From Prorocentrum cordatum (Eukaryota > Sar > Dinophyceae > Prorocentrales > Prorocentraceae): a stretch of DNA of 64,000 nt. The stretch is taken from NCBI GenBank assembly GCA_963575745.1, contig CAUYUJ010019622.1:60001-124000 (forward strand), given 5' to 3'. Shown in pieces: positions 21,676-31,064 of this stretch. The translations under genes and the position numbers were made by a program. Positions within the stretch are counted from its first letter, which is position 1. Each line of letters begins with the position of its first letter. Under the pieces are notes generated by a model, which made no database searches, was not told the origin of the DNA, and saw nothing but the letters and a program-made list of their open reading frames with translations.

Positions 21676-22300
21676 CTGAGCAGATGCTCGCCATCACTCG
21701 GACGCCCATCCCCCGTGCATGTTTCGACTTCGTGCGCGCACTTTAGCACAAGATGAGACGAGACGCTCCTCGATGGTCCTCGCCGGGAGAAAATGCCCAC
21801 GTCCGAGCGATGCCAAGGATGCGACGGAAGACGGTTGCGCACGGGCCGCCTCCGCCTCCGCCTCCGCCTCCTCCTCCGCCTCCTCGGCAGGCGGGCAGGC
21901 GAAGCCGTGCCTGGGGAGGGGGCGGAGCGGGCAGGCCGCCAGAGGGCGGAGGGAGGGCCACGCCGAGGGAGGGCGCGAGGCAGAGACTGCCCAGAGGGCG
22001 GAAGTGCTGGGAAGGGAAAAAGGAAGATCAGCGACACGGAAGACGGGGGGAGATCGGCAGGGAAACGGGGAAGGAGAGGAGAGGAAAACATCAAGCACAG
22101 ATGACCCGTCATGCCGTGGCGCTGCTTACTTTGCCTCTGCGCACCTGACCCCCCCATTGGGCCACTGCTGCAAGCGGCGGAGGATCGCAACGGCAACAAC
22201 GGAGAGAACAGGAGCGGAAATGTCTCGTCGAGAGCGCCCGCAGCAAGGAGCATCGGTTAAGGAGCGGTAGGGCACCACAGGTCCGCAGCAGCGGAGGCGA
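21676..22300. other. Unique DNA with short CCGCCTC runs
   Basis: CCGCCT repeats at 21850-21890 and GAGGGCGG-rich DNA at 21910-21990. No gene recognised. Confidence 0.3.
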
Positions 22301-22304
22301 AGGT

Positions 22305-22436
22305 CGCAGGTAGAGCGAGAACACGACGGCGAGGGCGACGGCGGCAGGGCCCTCCACCGCCACGACGACCACTGCCACCGCGGCGGCGGCGACAGACGCC
22401 ACAAATCGCCAGGCCACGGGCCTCTTGACGTCTCTC
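22305..22436 (-). CDS. Candidate exon with hydrophobic membrane segment
   Basis: The minus-strand frame after a TAG|G acceptor reads DVKRPVAWRFVASVAAAAVA, followed by a Val/Ala-rich stretch and FSLYLRP. That is one long, or two short, membrane-spanning helices next to basic residues. The donor is not obvious. It lies upstream of the 21.6-kb exon on the same strand and could be part of the same gene or a separate one. Confidence 0.3.
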
Positions 22437-22800
22437 CTACCGAGGGGAAGCGCCCAAAACCCATTCGCAACCAACAAGCGGCACCACCAGTGGGCTCACC
22501 CAGAAACAGTGGCGGCTGGGAAAAAGCATGCGACCCCATAAGAAAACTCCGTAGGTAAGCGTGGCGTGGGACGCATCATATGACCCAGATGCTGCAATGC
22601 TGTAGGAAACGATGCTGGGGAAGGATTGAAGGGCGACGACGACGACGACGATGACCAAGAGGAGGAATCAAGATACTATATTGTATGGGAAAACGTATCA
22701 AACAAAGAATCCTGGACAACTCCCGCGACAACCCCTCAGACAACCCCTCAGAGATGGAAACCACAATTGCCCTAGCATGTAGTATGGCCAACGCTTGAAC
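22437..22800. other. Unique spacer
   Basis: Nothing recognised apart from a short (GAC)n at 22630. Confidence 0.3.
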
Positions 22801-22959
22801 GAGAGCACCGTTCCCTACCAGAGATGTGGCCAGCGCGCTGGAGAGAGCACCTTCTTCGATCAGGGATGTGGCTGGCGCTCGGGGCGTGCCTGGCGGCACC
22901 AAGGGGCGGCGAGACCTCATTTGTGCCTGCGCCTGCGTCTGCCAGGCCGCCCCCCGCCC

Positions 22960-23330
22960 CCCCCATAGGCGCAGCAAGACGGCGACAGGTGCACGCTCTG
23001 CAGCACCCAACGGACGACGAGGTCTCACCTGGGTATGCAGCGTATGCCGACACCTCGCTGGACCGCCCAGGGGCGCAGCAAACTGGCGCCACTTGCACGC
23101 CCAGCAGCACCCAAGGACGGCGAGGCCCCACTGAAATCTGTGTATGCCACGGCCCCGCTCGATCCCCAAGGGGCGCAGCAAAGTGGCGACAGGCGCACGC
23201 GTTGCAGCACAACGGAAGGTCGGGGCTTCGCCTGGGCCCGCGCTTGTCACCGCTCTGCTCGACCCGCCAAGGGCGCAGCAAAGTGGCAACGGGCGCACGC
23301 CTGGCAGCACCCAGGGAGGGCACAACGTGG
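22960..23330 (+). repeat. Tandem repeat, period about 104 bp, about 4 units
   Basis: GGCGCAGCAA, then GG(C/A)GCACGC and GCAGCACCC, recur at about 22973, 23076, 23185 and 23272. Degenerate earlier units may reach back to about 22800. Confidence 0.75.
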
Positions 23331-23495
23331 AGAGCGACGAGAGAGAAGGCACGAGAGGTGGAGGGAAGAGGAATGAGATTTCGCCATCTCCCCGAAGCGC
23401 GGCACCAAGCCCCGCCATTCTGCCGCAGTTCGCACACACCGCACAGGCCGACATCAGTCTCGGGAGGTGGGGCGCGAGGCGGACCGAGCAAGTTC

Positions 23496-23723
23496 TCACC
23501 GGCCGCGCCGACCGAGACCGCCGATGCCTCCTTTCCTCTTGTTCAGAACTGACCTGAAGTCGCGGTTGCCGAGGCCGCCGGCTTTCCTCCCCACGCCGAG
23601 CTTGCCCCCATTCTTCAGGAACTGGTAGCCCAGGACGAGCACTATTGCCACCCCAATGACGGGCATCTTGAAGTCGCTGAAGGTGTCCCGGCTCGGAGGC
23701 GTGTGCACAACCATCAGCAACTC
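23496..23723 (-). CDS. Last exon: membrane helix and basic tail
   Basis: Acceptor after the pyrimidine tract GCTTTCTTCCTGCCAAG|GAG, phase 0. It encodes ELLMVVHTPPSRDTFSDFK, then the hydrophobic span MPVIGVAIVLVLGYQFL, then KNGGKLGVGRKAGGLGNRDF and a tail ending RGR, with a TGA at 23498-23496. Confidence 0.75.
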   Translation of the reverse strand, partial: ELLMVVHTPPSRDTFSDFKMPVIGVAIVLVLGYQFLKNGGKLGVGRKAGGLGNRDFRSVLNKRKGGIGGLGRRGR

Positions 23724-26700
23724 CTTGGCAGGAAGAAAGCACTGCATATACAGATAAATGTCCGAAGGTCCGCACGCTGCTTTTTGGATCGGCGCTGGAC
23801 CCCTCCTCCATGGAGCGCGGAGCGCGCCAGGGGCGGCGCCCCAGGCGCCGACAGCTGGGTCCAGCGCAGATCAAAGAAATCCGCGCGGACATCCGAAAGA
23901 TTAACCCATGTGTTTGCGATTTCGATGTTCTTCGAGCTCCATGATCTCGATCTCCGTGCCATCCTCAGAGAGGAAGGCGAGCAGGTCGCCCTGCTGCTGG
24001 CGCTTGTGCACGGACCTAGAACTATGTTTAATGTAATGATAACGTTGGGTCAAAATCGGGGATCTACTGACCCAGGTCAATCCAGAGCCGGGTCAGTCAG
24101 GCTTTGCAGGATCCTGCAGGATCCTGCAGGATCCTGCAGCCGCACCTGGGTCAACGCACCTCTGGCTCTGCAGGATCCTGCAAGATCTGGCGCTCTGATC
24201 AACCCCCGTTTGCATTGACCCCCGTCTCAAGGCTCCCGACAGGATACAGTAGCGGTCCGACCACAAGAAACCTTCCAAAAGAAACCCAACCATGAGACCC
24301 CAGGACGTCCATTGATCTTCGGTGCGGGAATTTCACGCTTTTCATGGCAAAACCATCGAAACCCAAGAAACCCAGGGCAACCTGGAGGCGAGCTGGGCGT
24401 TGCTTGGCACGGGCCCCCTCTGTATGTTCTGGGAATTCCAGAGTTTCGGGCGGCCCTCGGCCATCTACACTCGCCCATTCGTCTCTGGCCGCGCGGGGCG
24501 GCAAGAAAGAGTCCGACGGCGAAGCACTCCCCTCACACTTCTCGGCGCGCTAACAAACAAAACACACACACACACAACACGCACAACACACACAACACAC
24601 ACACACACACACACGCACCAGACGCACAGTTCAACACACTATAAGGGGACTTTGTCGGGGGAGTGCCGCAAGGCAGAAGAGCGGGACCCTCGTTGAGGCT
24701 ACAATGAGACCGAGCCCTTGCCGCGCTTGCTTCCCATCGCGCTGGATCCACGGCGGGGGGACGCGCGTTCCATGGAGGTACCAAGCGCGCGCGGTGCCCC
24801 CCGCCCAGCCGTCAGTCCCCGATGCCCTGGCCCAACCCAGCCCAAGCCGGGGCAGGAGCGACTGGGAACCTTGGAGCACATCACCACCATGACTCCTTGC
24901 TCCCGTGAGGACCAGGCGCGAGCGGGTGGGCGGTCCTGGCTCCACACGACCGACTGGGTCGGCGGGCTGAGGTCGCCCGCCCGCTTACCGGCCTTGGGGC
25001 GACGAGACCTACAGACATCCACCGCCCCTGGCCTGGGCCCCGGAACGGGACATGCGCCCCCTGGCTTGGCCAGGGAGGAGACATCTCGACCCTTTCCCCA
25101 AAGCCGGTTTCTCATCCCGGGTCGCTTCTTAACGATCCCGGGGCCAAGCGAGGGCCCTCGGAGGCTGAAAACAACAAAGAACTGCTGCATTGTTTTTCAA
25201 TACAATGGAAATCTGGGTAGACCGATCCTTGGCCCAGGATGCCCTGAGATGCGACGTCACGGGGGAAAAAAAAACACAATAAATCGCGACCGAACCCCTA
25301 GACACCGTCCTTGTGCTGCATTTGTCCGACCTGATCGATCTGCGAGGGTCCCAGGCCCGAAACAAGGCAAAACCGCACGTTGTGACAAACCATACGGCGC
25401 CAGGGGAAAACAAAAGGTACCGATACCCCTGTTCCGCGGACCACACCGGGGGTGCGTTCTCAAGAAGATTTCGAAGCGAATCCAGCCGTGGCGACGAGGG
25501 CCTCCGAGGAGGCCCAAGAGGGCGAAAACAAGGCAAGGGTAGCGGTATCGGTACCGCTCCCTCCCCTGCGCCAGGCTCTCAGGGTGGGCCTGGCCAGGGG
25601 AGGTGGATGTGCATAGATCTCGTCGCCCGAGGCCTGGCTCACGTTCAGGGCCGTCAACGACGCCCGCCCCTCGCCCTGGCGCAGCGCCAGGGCGAAGCCG
25701 CGCACGGAGGCGAGCTGCACAGACCCAGGGTGCCCGCCCGTCGCCGCCGCCTCGAAGCGGAGCTCCAGGGAGCAGTCCTTCGGCAGAACACTCACGGGCG
25801 GCGAGCACGTCCGTAGTCCGCGCCCCTCGCGGTCTGGACTCTGGGGCGCCATCCCGCGGATCCGCAAAAAGAAAGCCCCGTATCCGCGGGGTCGCAGCCC
25901 GGGGTCCCGGCCCGCGAGGCCGCGGATATTTTTCTCTTGCCCACGATCGGAAGGCCGAATACCCCTGGCCCCGCCATCACAGATCGTTCCAGCAGAAGAG
26001 TACCAGGGAAAGATGGGGTCTAGGGCTCCATATGGGAACGAACAATGACATAAAGATAATAACTCGGAGGTCTGCACGGATTTCTCGGATCGGCGCTGTG
26101 GCCCCCTGGCGGCGCCTCCGGCGCCGGCGCCGCCACTGGCGCGCTCCGCGCGCCAGGGACCAGCGCGGATCCAAGAAGTCCGCGCGGACCTTCAAGCTCT
26201 TATGCTTATGTAATGTTTCGCTACCCTGCTCCAGTCGTGATCCTTCGCGATGCCGCAATGCTTTGGCAACGTCGGATCTCACCGACGGTCGGTGAAACTG
26301 TTGCCCCGCACGTCGCAGCGGCAGCCGCCGCAGCACGCACCATCCCAGACATGCCCGCGCCGTCGGAAGATCTCGACGGGAGACTTTGGGCCGTTTTCGG
26401 CCTCCGAGGGGCCCTCGCCCGGGCCCAGGGGCCGCCGACGCCAGGAATCACGACGGGGAGCTCCTGGCCGCGTTCGGTCTCTGGGGGCCCGCGCCCAGCA
26501 CCAGGCCCGTCAAAGCACGACTCGGGAGGAAGAACATGCCCCAGGGAAGAAGTCGGGACTTCAGGAGGCCCCGTGCCAAGACAGTCGAGACAGCGGATGT
26601 CTGGGATGCTGCCGGGAGCTCTTGCTCAGCGTGCCTCGCGAAGACGGCACCTGAGACACGCCGTGCCCTGCGAGCTGACAGCGCGTCGCTCCGCGCAGCG

Positions 26701-29700
26701 GGGCGGGAGGCTGGGAAAGGCTCAGAGGCTCAGCACGCTGACGCCTGGGCGCTGGAAAGTGCTGGCGTGTCGCGCCGAAACGTGGTGAACCAAAACCGGC
26801 GGCGCGTCACGCAAGGCCAACGCTCCAGGGCGCAACCACCCTCAGAATGAGCATCCCCACAACCCAGACTTCCTCGAGTAACGAACCAGACTTCTGGGGG
26901 TCGACGTCATGAAAAAATCATGACGTCGGGGGTCTGGGAACCGAGGCCCTTGGATGAAGGCACCCGAGGAAAGGAGTCGAGCAGGGCAGGGGGGGTTCAG
27001 TGAACGCCTGGGGCCGCTTAGCAGGAGCGCCGATCAAATGGTGTGGGTCGGAGTGGTGTTGCCCTCCCTCGAGTCTCCACGAGCGGCGAGCATGTCCGTA
27101 TCCGCGCCCCTCGCGGTCTGAGGGGCGCCATCCCGCGGATGTGCGGTCCAACGGATACGTTCTGCGCGGGGCATCCGCAAAAAGAACGCCCCGTATCCGC
27201 AGGGTCGCGGCCCAGGGGCCCAGCCCGCCAGGCCGCGGACACGGATATGTTCTTCGCCCACGAAATCCTTCTTGTTCTTCACACTATAGATCGAGGTCAC
27301 CCCCGTCTCGTCGACGACCATCGCCCGAGAGGCCATCTGGCTGTCGAGCACTGCCGCCACGACGCGGCCGTCGAGCTGCGGGCACGACACTGGCCGCGGT
27401 ACCATCTTCTCCATGTCGATGTACCCCCACTGGCCCTCCGCCCGGAAGAGCACGCTGCTGAGCTGCGCGTGCAGGCTTAGAACACCAGCTCCGCCCGGAT
27501 CACCAACGTCGATCTGAGCGCGGAGGGTCCCGTTCTTCGTGAAGACGCTCACCTGGCCAGCCGAGTCGCCTGCCATGAAGTACTTGGTGCCACCCTGGGA
27601 GGCCATCACTAGCGCGGTCATGGCCGGCACATTGCCCTCGCCGTCGGCCGGGAGCTGCATCTGCCTCTGAAGCTGGGCGGTCACGTTCACCTCGGCGTTC
27701 ATGTACTGGGAGACCTTCTCATCCATGGAGGCACGGCGTGCCTTCTTCTGGTCCTTGGTGAGCCGCCTTGCCCGCACGGAGATCCTGTGAACCCGAATGC
27801 CTCCGCCCGCATCGCCGGTGACGACGAGATACTCGTCGTGCGAGAGAGAGGAGGCAAGCTGTGTGACCGGGTGGTCGTGGCCCGTGGCGAACTCGAGCAC
27901 CATGTCGCCAGGCGGCGTGTAGAGCCTCACTATGCCGTCACTCTGAGCGGCAATGAGGAGCGCGGAGGGCATCTCGACGTGGTGCTTGGAGGAGGAAGAG
28001 CTGGAGGACGCCCTCGGGCTGCGCAGAGGCAGGAACTTCACGAGCCCCACGGGCTCGTCCTGGGGGAGCACGGCCTTCGACACCAAGAAGTCCTCTGGGA
28101 TGGCCACCGGGGAGGCGTGCGGGTCCACGCGCACCTCCGACAGCAGCGGCAGCGGCTCCCGCAGCACCCCAGCCGGAACACCCGGGGAGTCTGCATTCCC
28201 CGACCTAGGGAAAGACAAAGTGGCAGAAACACGCGCGTGTCAAAGCTCCGCGCGGATTCCTTGGACCTGCACTGGGCCCCCCTCGCTGGCGCGCGGAGCG
28301 CGCCAGTGGCGGCGCCAGAGGCGCCACCGCAGATCCAATAAATCCGCGCGAAACTCCGAAAGTGTATGCTTCTGCCTCTGTGTCTTCATCTCGGCGGCGA
28401 GCTTGGGGGGAAGTGAGAAGAAGAAGAAGAAGAAGAAGGCCTTCTCAAAGGCTCGGAAATTCCCTGGCCCTCTGAGAAGTTTCCTGAGCCTTCCCCAAAT
28501 TGCCACAGGGAACCTCTCGGAAGGCGCGAGGACTCCTGAGAAGCCCCGCAGCCTTCTAAGAATGCCTTCTCCTTTTCACTCCCCCCCTCACTCGCCGCCG
28601 ACCATGGGGTTGGGAAACCCAAAGGTACCGATACCGCAATTCTCTCTGGACCTCTCCCGGGGTGCGCTGGCCAGAATTTCGAGGCGAATCCAGCCGTGGC
28701 AACGAGGGCCTCCCCGGAGGCCCCAGCAGGGGCAAACGAGGGACTGGGGTAGTGGTATCGGAATCTTCCTCTCACGTCCCTCCCTCGCTCGCCGCCGATC
28801 ATCGGCGACCGCAGCGCGGCCCGCAGCTCCTTCAGGAGAGCGATGCGGCCCTCGCCCATGCGGATGAAGTCCTCCAGCTCCGCGAGCTCCTTATAAGAAA
28901 GCAGACAAGCCACCCCAATAACATAGGCGCCCCGACAAGCGAAGCCGTTTGGGAAAGGCGCCCAAGGAAGGAATCGAACAGGGCGGGGCTGTTTAGGACA
29001 CGCCAAGGGCTGTTTAGTAAACGCCAAGTGTCGGGGTCTGGGTGATTTTCCTCCCCTTGCTCCTGAGCCAGCAAATCGGCCCCCTGCACCTCTGCCTCGA
29101 CCTGCGCCTGCCGGCACGCGCGCGCGCCGGCACTCCAAGGGGGGGGGGGGCTCAGAGCCCATGGGGGGCCTCAGAGCGAAGGGGCCCGATGCCATACCCA
29201 AAACCGCCGGGGGGCGAGCGAGGGTCCTGGTCGTGGGTCTGGTATACAGAATTCCCTCCCTGGGACGTGGTTTTTGTATACTGAAAGTGGCCGCGGGCGG
29301 TGGAATCTGACTGGGGCGGGGAGGGTGTGGTACAGAAACAACTCTTGCGGAACAGTGCAAACTCAACCCTGAAGCCCTTTCCTACCCTTCGGGCCCCTCG
29401 GGGCCCCAATTATCACAGCCACGCCTGACCCAGATCCCCGACGTCACGATTTTCTAAAACGCCAGACCCAAACCCCGACGTCATGATGACCCATTCCCTG
29501 TGACCCGTTTTCCATCCCGAGTCGTTTTCTGACGGTCCCGAGGCCCAGTCAGGGCCCCCAGAGGCCGAAAAGAGCGAAACACTCTCCGCTGTGGTTGTTG
29601 GGGTCATGGCCCGAGGGGATCTGGGGACGTCCGCCGATCTGATTCTCACAAGAGATATGTCGACCCCTTATCCCAGGTTTCGTGAGGCTTTCGAGAAGGA

Positions 29701-29738
29701 GGAGGAGGAGGAGGAGGAGGAAAAGAAGGAGGAGGAGG

Positions 29739-29769
<31 letters not shown>

Positions 29770-30426
29770 AGAGGAGGGGGAGGAGGGGGAGTGGGAGTGG
29801 GCAGCGCCGTGGCCGGGGACGGCCGGCACACACCTCGACTGCCCAAACCCTGGCCCGTGCTTACATAACAGGGGATATGTCGACCCCTATCCCAGGTTTC
29901 GTGGGGCTTTCGGATGGACCAAACATTCGGGGCCCAAAGCTTGGGATGTAGGATGCGGGGGGCGCGTCCATACTCGCTAGGGGTGCGTCCGAATAGCACC
30001 CTTTGGGTGTATCCCAGAGTTCCCCCCCCCCTTCTTCTGAGCGGCCAAACGTTCCGGGGGAGAAAAATCGCCTGCGAGACCCGTTCTCTCTGCGGCCCGA
30101 GGGGCCCCGACCCCTTCTTTTCCTGGGGGGGCAGCTGCTCGCCCCCGAGGGCCCAGAGAAACGGCCCCCGAGGGCAGAGAAGTCGAGGGGAAGACACCGC
30201 CGGCTGGATAGAAATCAAATCGTCTCGGAGCAGGGCGGGTCGAGACAGAACGGCAGCTCGAGTTCGACTCCTGGACCCCATCCTCCTCCTCCTGCTGTTC
30301 CGCCGCCTCCTCCGCCACCTCGTCCCGCTCCTCCTCCTCCCCCTCCTCCTCCTCCTCCTACTCCTCCTCATCGTCGTCGTCTTCGTCGTCGTCGTCGTCC
30401 TCGTCCTCGTCGTCGTCGTCCTCGTC

Positions 30427-30468
<42 letters not shown>

Positions 30469-31064
30469 CTCGTCGTCGTCGTCCTCGTCGTCGTCGTTTC
30501 AGGGTCGGCGGCACCGGCCGCAAGGCCTTCACAACCTGGCAGTCTCGGAGCAGGGCGGGCCGAGACCACGGCAGCTCAAGATCGGCTCCTGGGCCCCTCC
30601 TCTCGGCTGCGCGCAAGAGTGGCCCTGGACCTTCGGCGCGCAGCTTCTGGGTGGCCGCGAGAGGGCCAAACACAAGCGCACAAGTTGCTACTCTCTCGCG
30701 TTCGGCGATCGGAGGACCCCATTGGGCCCGCACCACAGGTCACTCCGGCGAAGGGCCACTATTACATGTATTAGTCGAACCCCTCCCTGGGCCCAGACGC
30801 ACCGGTTCTCCGAGCTGCGTACCGCAGCGGCGACGAGGGGGGCCCCCGAAGGCCCACGAGACCGTGGTCCCGGTGCGTCCTCCTCTGATCGTCGGAGAGC
30901 CCCCCTCTCCGAGCCAGCGCGTGCGCCCCTGCCTCGGCCGCGGCGCCGTCGCCTCCGGGCCTGCACGAGGCCGAGGCGGCGCCCGCCGGGCACAGCTCCT
31001 GGCACAGCAGGCGCCGCGGCGCGGTGGCCAGGAGCGCCAGCGCGGCCCACCACGGCCTCTGCAT
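23496..31064 (-). CDS. Eight-exon gene: secretory-pathway propeller protein with C-terminal membrane anchor
   Basis: Reconstructed exons (5' to 3'): 31064-30933, 29107-29054, 28889-28776, 28401-28370, 28204-27262, 25777-25643, 23990-23934, 23723-23496, joining in frame to about 564 residues. The protein has a signal peptide, a helical region (about 45-110), a WD40/PQQ-like propeller (about 130-420), a short conserved beta-rich tail, one membrane helix (VIGVAIVLVLGYQFL) and a Lys/Arg/Gly-rich end. That is type I topology, probably ER or endomembrane. Donors are GT, GC or GA and all acceptors are AG, mostly AG|G. I do not recognise the family; plant and alveolate membrane-anchored WD40-like proteins have this layout. 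The first two exons are less certain than the rest. Confidence 0.7.
23724..23933 (-). other. Intron (210 bp, GA-AG) carrying element A copy 2
   Basis: In-frame joining needs a GA donor after GAGCTC (GAAGAACATC). Most of the intron is an inverted-repeat element with arms of about 40 bp, CCGCGCGGATTTCTTTGATC on one side and its imperfect complement on the other, and a GCGCGGAGCGCGCC core. Confidence 0.6.
23934..23990 (-). CDS. Exon 7 (19 residues)
   Basis: AG|G acceptor (CAGCAG|GGC), 57 nt in phase 0, encoding GDLLAFLSEDGTEIEIMEL. The acidic, beta-strand-like sequence joins naturally to LTALN upstream and ELLMVV downstream. Confidence 0.65.
24105..24175. repeat. Tandem CAGGATCCTG palindrome, 11-bp period
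   Basis: Three consecutive TGCAGGATCC units, with a further copy near 24165. Each unit is itself a palindrome around GGATCC. Confidence 0.9.
24560..24625. repeat. (CA)n microsatellite
   Basis: CACACA runs interrupted by AACACGCACAACAC. Confidence 0.9.
24992..25645. repeat. Inverted pair bounding a block of about 650 bp (element D)
   Basis: 24992-25060 and 25586-25645 are imperfect reverse complements sharing GGGCGACGAGA and ACATCCACC(G/T)CCCCTGGCC. The inner DNA contains element C copy 1, so a larger TIR element may have been invaded by a smaller one. Confidence 0.55.
25417..25545. repeat. Element C copy 1 (TIR type, about 130 bp)
   Basis: Termini GGTACCGATACC and GGTATCGGTACC. The interior TTTCGA(A/G)GCGAATCCAGCCG...GAGGGCCTCC is shared with 28620-28770. 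Confidence 0.85.
25643..25777 (-). CDS. Exon 6 (45 residues)
   Basis: AG|G acceptor (CCGAAG|GAC), 135 nt in phase 0, starting DCSLELRFEAAATGG and ending GRASLTALN before a consensus GTGAGC donor. Confidence 0.7.
25790..25955 (-). repeat. Element B copy 2
   Basis: Begins GTGGGCAAGAG on the minus strand and ends GCTCGCCGCCCGTGAG. It shares GCGGATACGGGGC, TTCTTTTTGCGGAT and CCGCGGGATGGCGCC with copy 1. Confidence 0.8.
26055..26205. repeat. Element A copy 3
   Basis: Arms CTGCACGGATTTCTCGGATC and, inverted, CCGCGCGGACTTCTTGGATC, with a GGCGCC/GCGCGC core. Confidence 0.8.
26206..27070. other. Unique intron DNA with a CGACGTCATGA hairpin
   Basis: CGACGTCATGA and TCATGACGTCG flank AAAAA at 26907-26933. 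The segment 26930-27013 has a diverged partner at 28945-29040. No exon found. Confidence 0.5.
27071..27261 (-). repeat. Element B copy 1 (intron 5' end)
   Basis: Begins GTGGGCGAAGAACATATCCG directly at the exon boundary. Inner termini ATATCCGTGTCCGCG and CGCGGATACGGACAT are inverted. Confidence 0.8.
27262..28204 (-). CDS. Exon 5: propeller domain (about 314 residues)
   Basis: The first base completes a codon from exon 4; the last codon (TTC) precedes GTGGGC. Blade-like repeats are visible: LLIAAQSDGIVRLYTPPGDM, EYLVVTGDAGGGIRVHRISV, KYFMAGDSAGQVSVFTKNGT and AMVVDETGVTSIYSVKN, each a GH/SDG-turn followed by a V-x-V/L strand. A charged Lys/Arg/Gln insertion (RARRLTKDQKKARRASM) separates blades 2 and 3. 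A Ser run precedes the first blade. Confidence 0.85.
28205..28369 (-). other. Intron (165 bp, GC-AG) consisting of element A copy 1
   Basis: Donor AA|GCATAC, acceptor CCCTAG|G. The arms (CGCGCGGATTTATTGGATC, and inverted CGCGCGGATTCCTTGGACC) lie just inside the splice sites with a GCGCGGAGCGCGCC core. Removing exactly this segment joins exons 4 and 5 in frame (K|S codon AA-G). Confidence 0.75.
28370..28401 (-). CDS. Exon 4 micro-exon (32 nt)
   Basis: A long pyrimidine tract ending CCCCCCAAG, then CTC GCC GCC GAG ATG AAG (LAAEMKTQRQ plus AA), then a GC donor. Its length restores the frame between exons 3 and 5, which is the main support. Confidence 0.6.
28402..28775 (-). other. Intron of 374 bp with element C copy 2
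   Basis: GTGAGAGG donor. Element C follows the donor at once (28770-28620); the 3' part ends in the CTT/TTC tract of exon 4's acceptor. Confidence 0.65.
28620..28770. repeat. Element C copy 2
   Basis: Termini GGTACCGATACCG and GGTATCGGAATC; interior as in copy 1 (25417-25545), with a similar length. Confidence 0.85.
28776..28889 (-). CDS. Exon 3: helical segment (38 residues)
   Basis: Acceptor TTCTTATAAG|GAG, phase 0, starting ELAELEDFIRMGEGRIALLK and ending GERGRD before GTGAGAGG. Strongly amphipathic. Confidence 0.7.
29054..29107 (-). CDS. Exon 2 (18 residues)
   Basis: Acceptor GGCAG|GCG, phase 0, AQVEAEVQGADLLAQEQG, then a GA donor. It fits in frame and character with exon 3 but is short. 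Confidence 0.45.
29640..30080 (+). repeat. Dispersed repeat family E, copy 2
   Basis: Same module order as 19650-20068: (GGA/GCA)n, GTGGGCAGCGCCGTGGCCG, CAAACCCTGG, ATAACAGG, CTATCCCAGGTTTCGTGGGG, GGTGCGTCCGAATAG. An additional fragment GATATGTCGACCCCTTATCC precedes the microsatellite. Confidence 0.85.
30225..30610. repeat. CTC and CGT microsatellites between two 55-bp direct repeats
   Basis: CTCGGAGCAGGGCGGG(T/C)CGAGA occurs at 30220 and 30541. Between them lie (CTC)n (30285-30365) and (CGT)n with TCCTCG (30370-30500). All intron 1. Confidence 0.8.
30933..31064 (-). CDS. Candidate exon 1: signal peptide
   Basis: The ATG at 31064 starts MQRPWWAALALLATAPRRLL, with an n-region, a hydrophobic core and a plausible cleavage near the following Cys/Ala-rich segment. 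A GC donor (GCCGAG|GCAGGG) would end it in phase 0 and join AAAE to AQVEAE. No SL acceptor could be pinpointed upstream. Confidence 0.45.

Larger units (their letters stand above)
23991..25642 (-). other. Intron of about 1.65 kb with several repeats
   Basis: GTGAGC donor. Contents: the BamHI-like palindrome array (24105-24170), a (CA)n tract (24560-24625), a large inverted pair (24992-25060 with 25586-25645) and element C copy 1 (25417-25545). Confidence 0.55.
25778..27261 (-). other. Intron of about 1.48 kb made largely of elements A and B
   Basis: The 5' end (27261-27071) and 3' end (about 25955-25790) are two same-orientation copies of element B. Element A copy 3 lies at 26055-26205. The rest is unique DNA with a short perfect hairpin at 26907-26933. 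Confidence 0.6.

Noticed and set aside
27000-27480. Plus-strand frames across the propeller exon
   Set aside because: Antisense shadows of the propeller coding sequence and element B.
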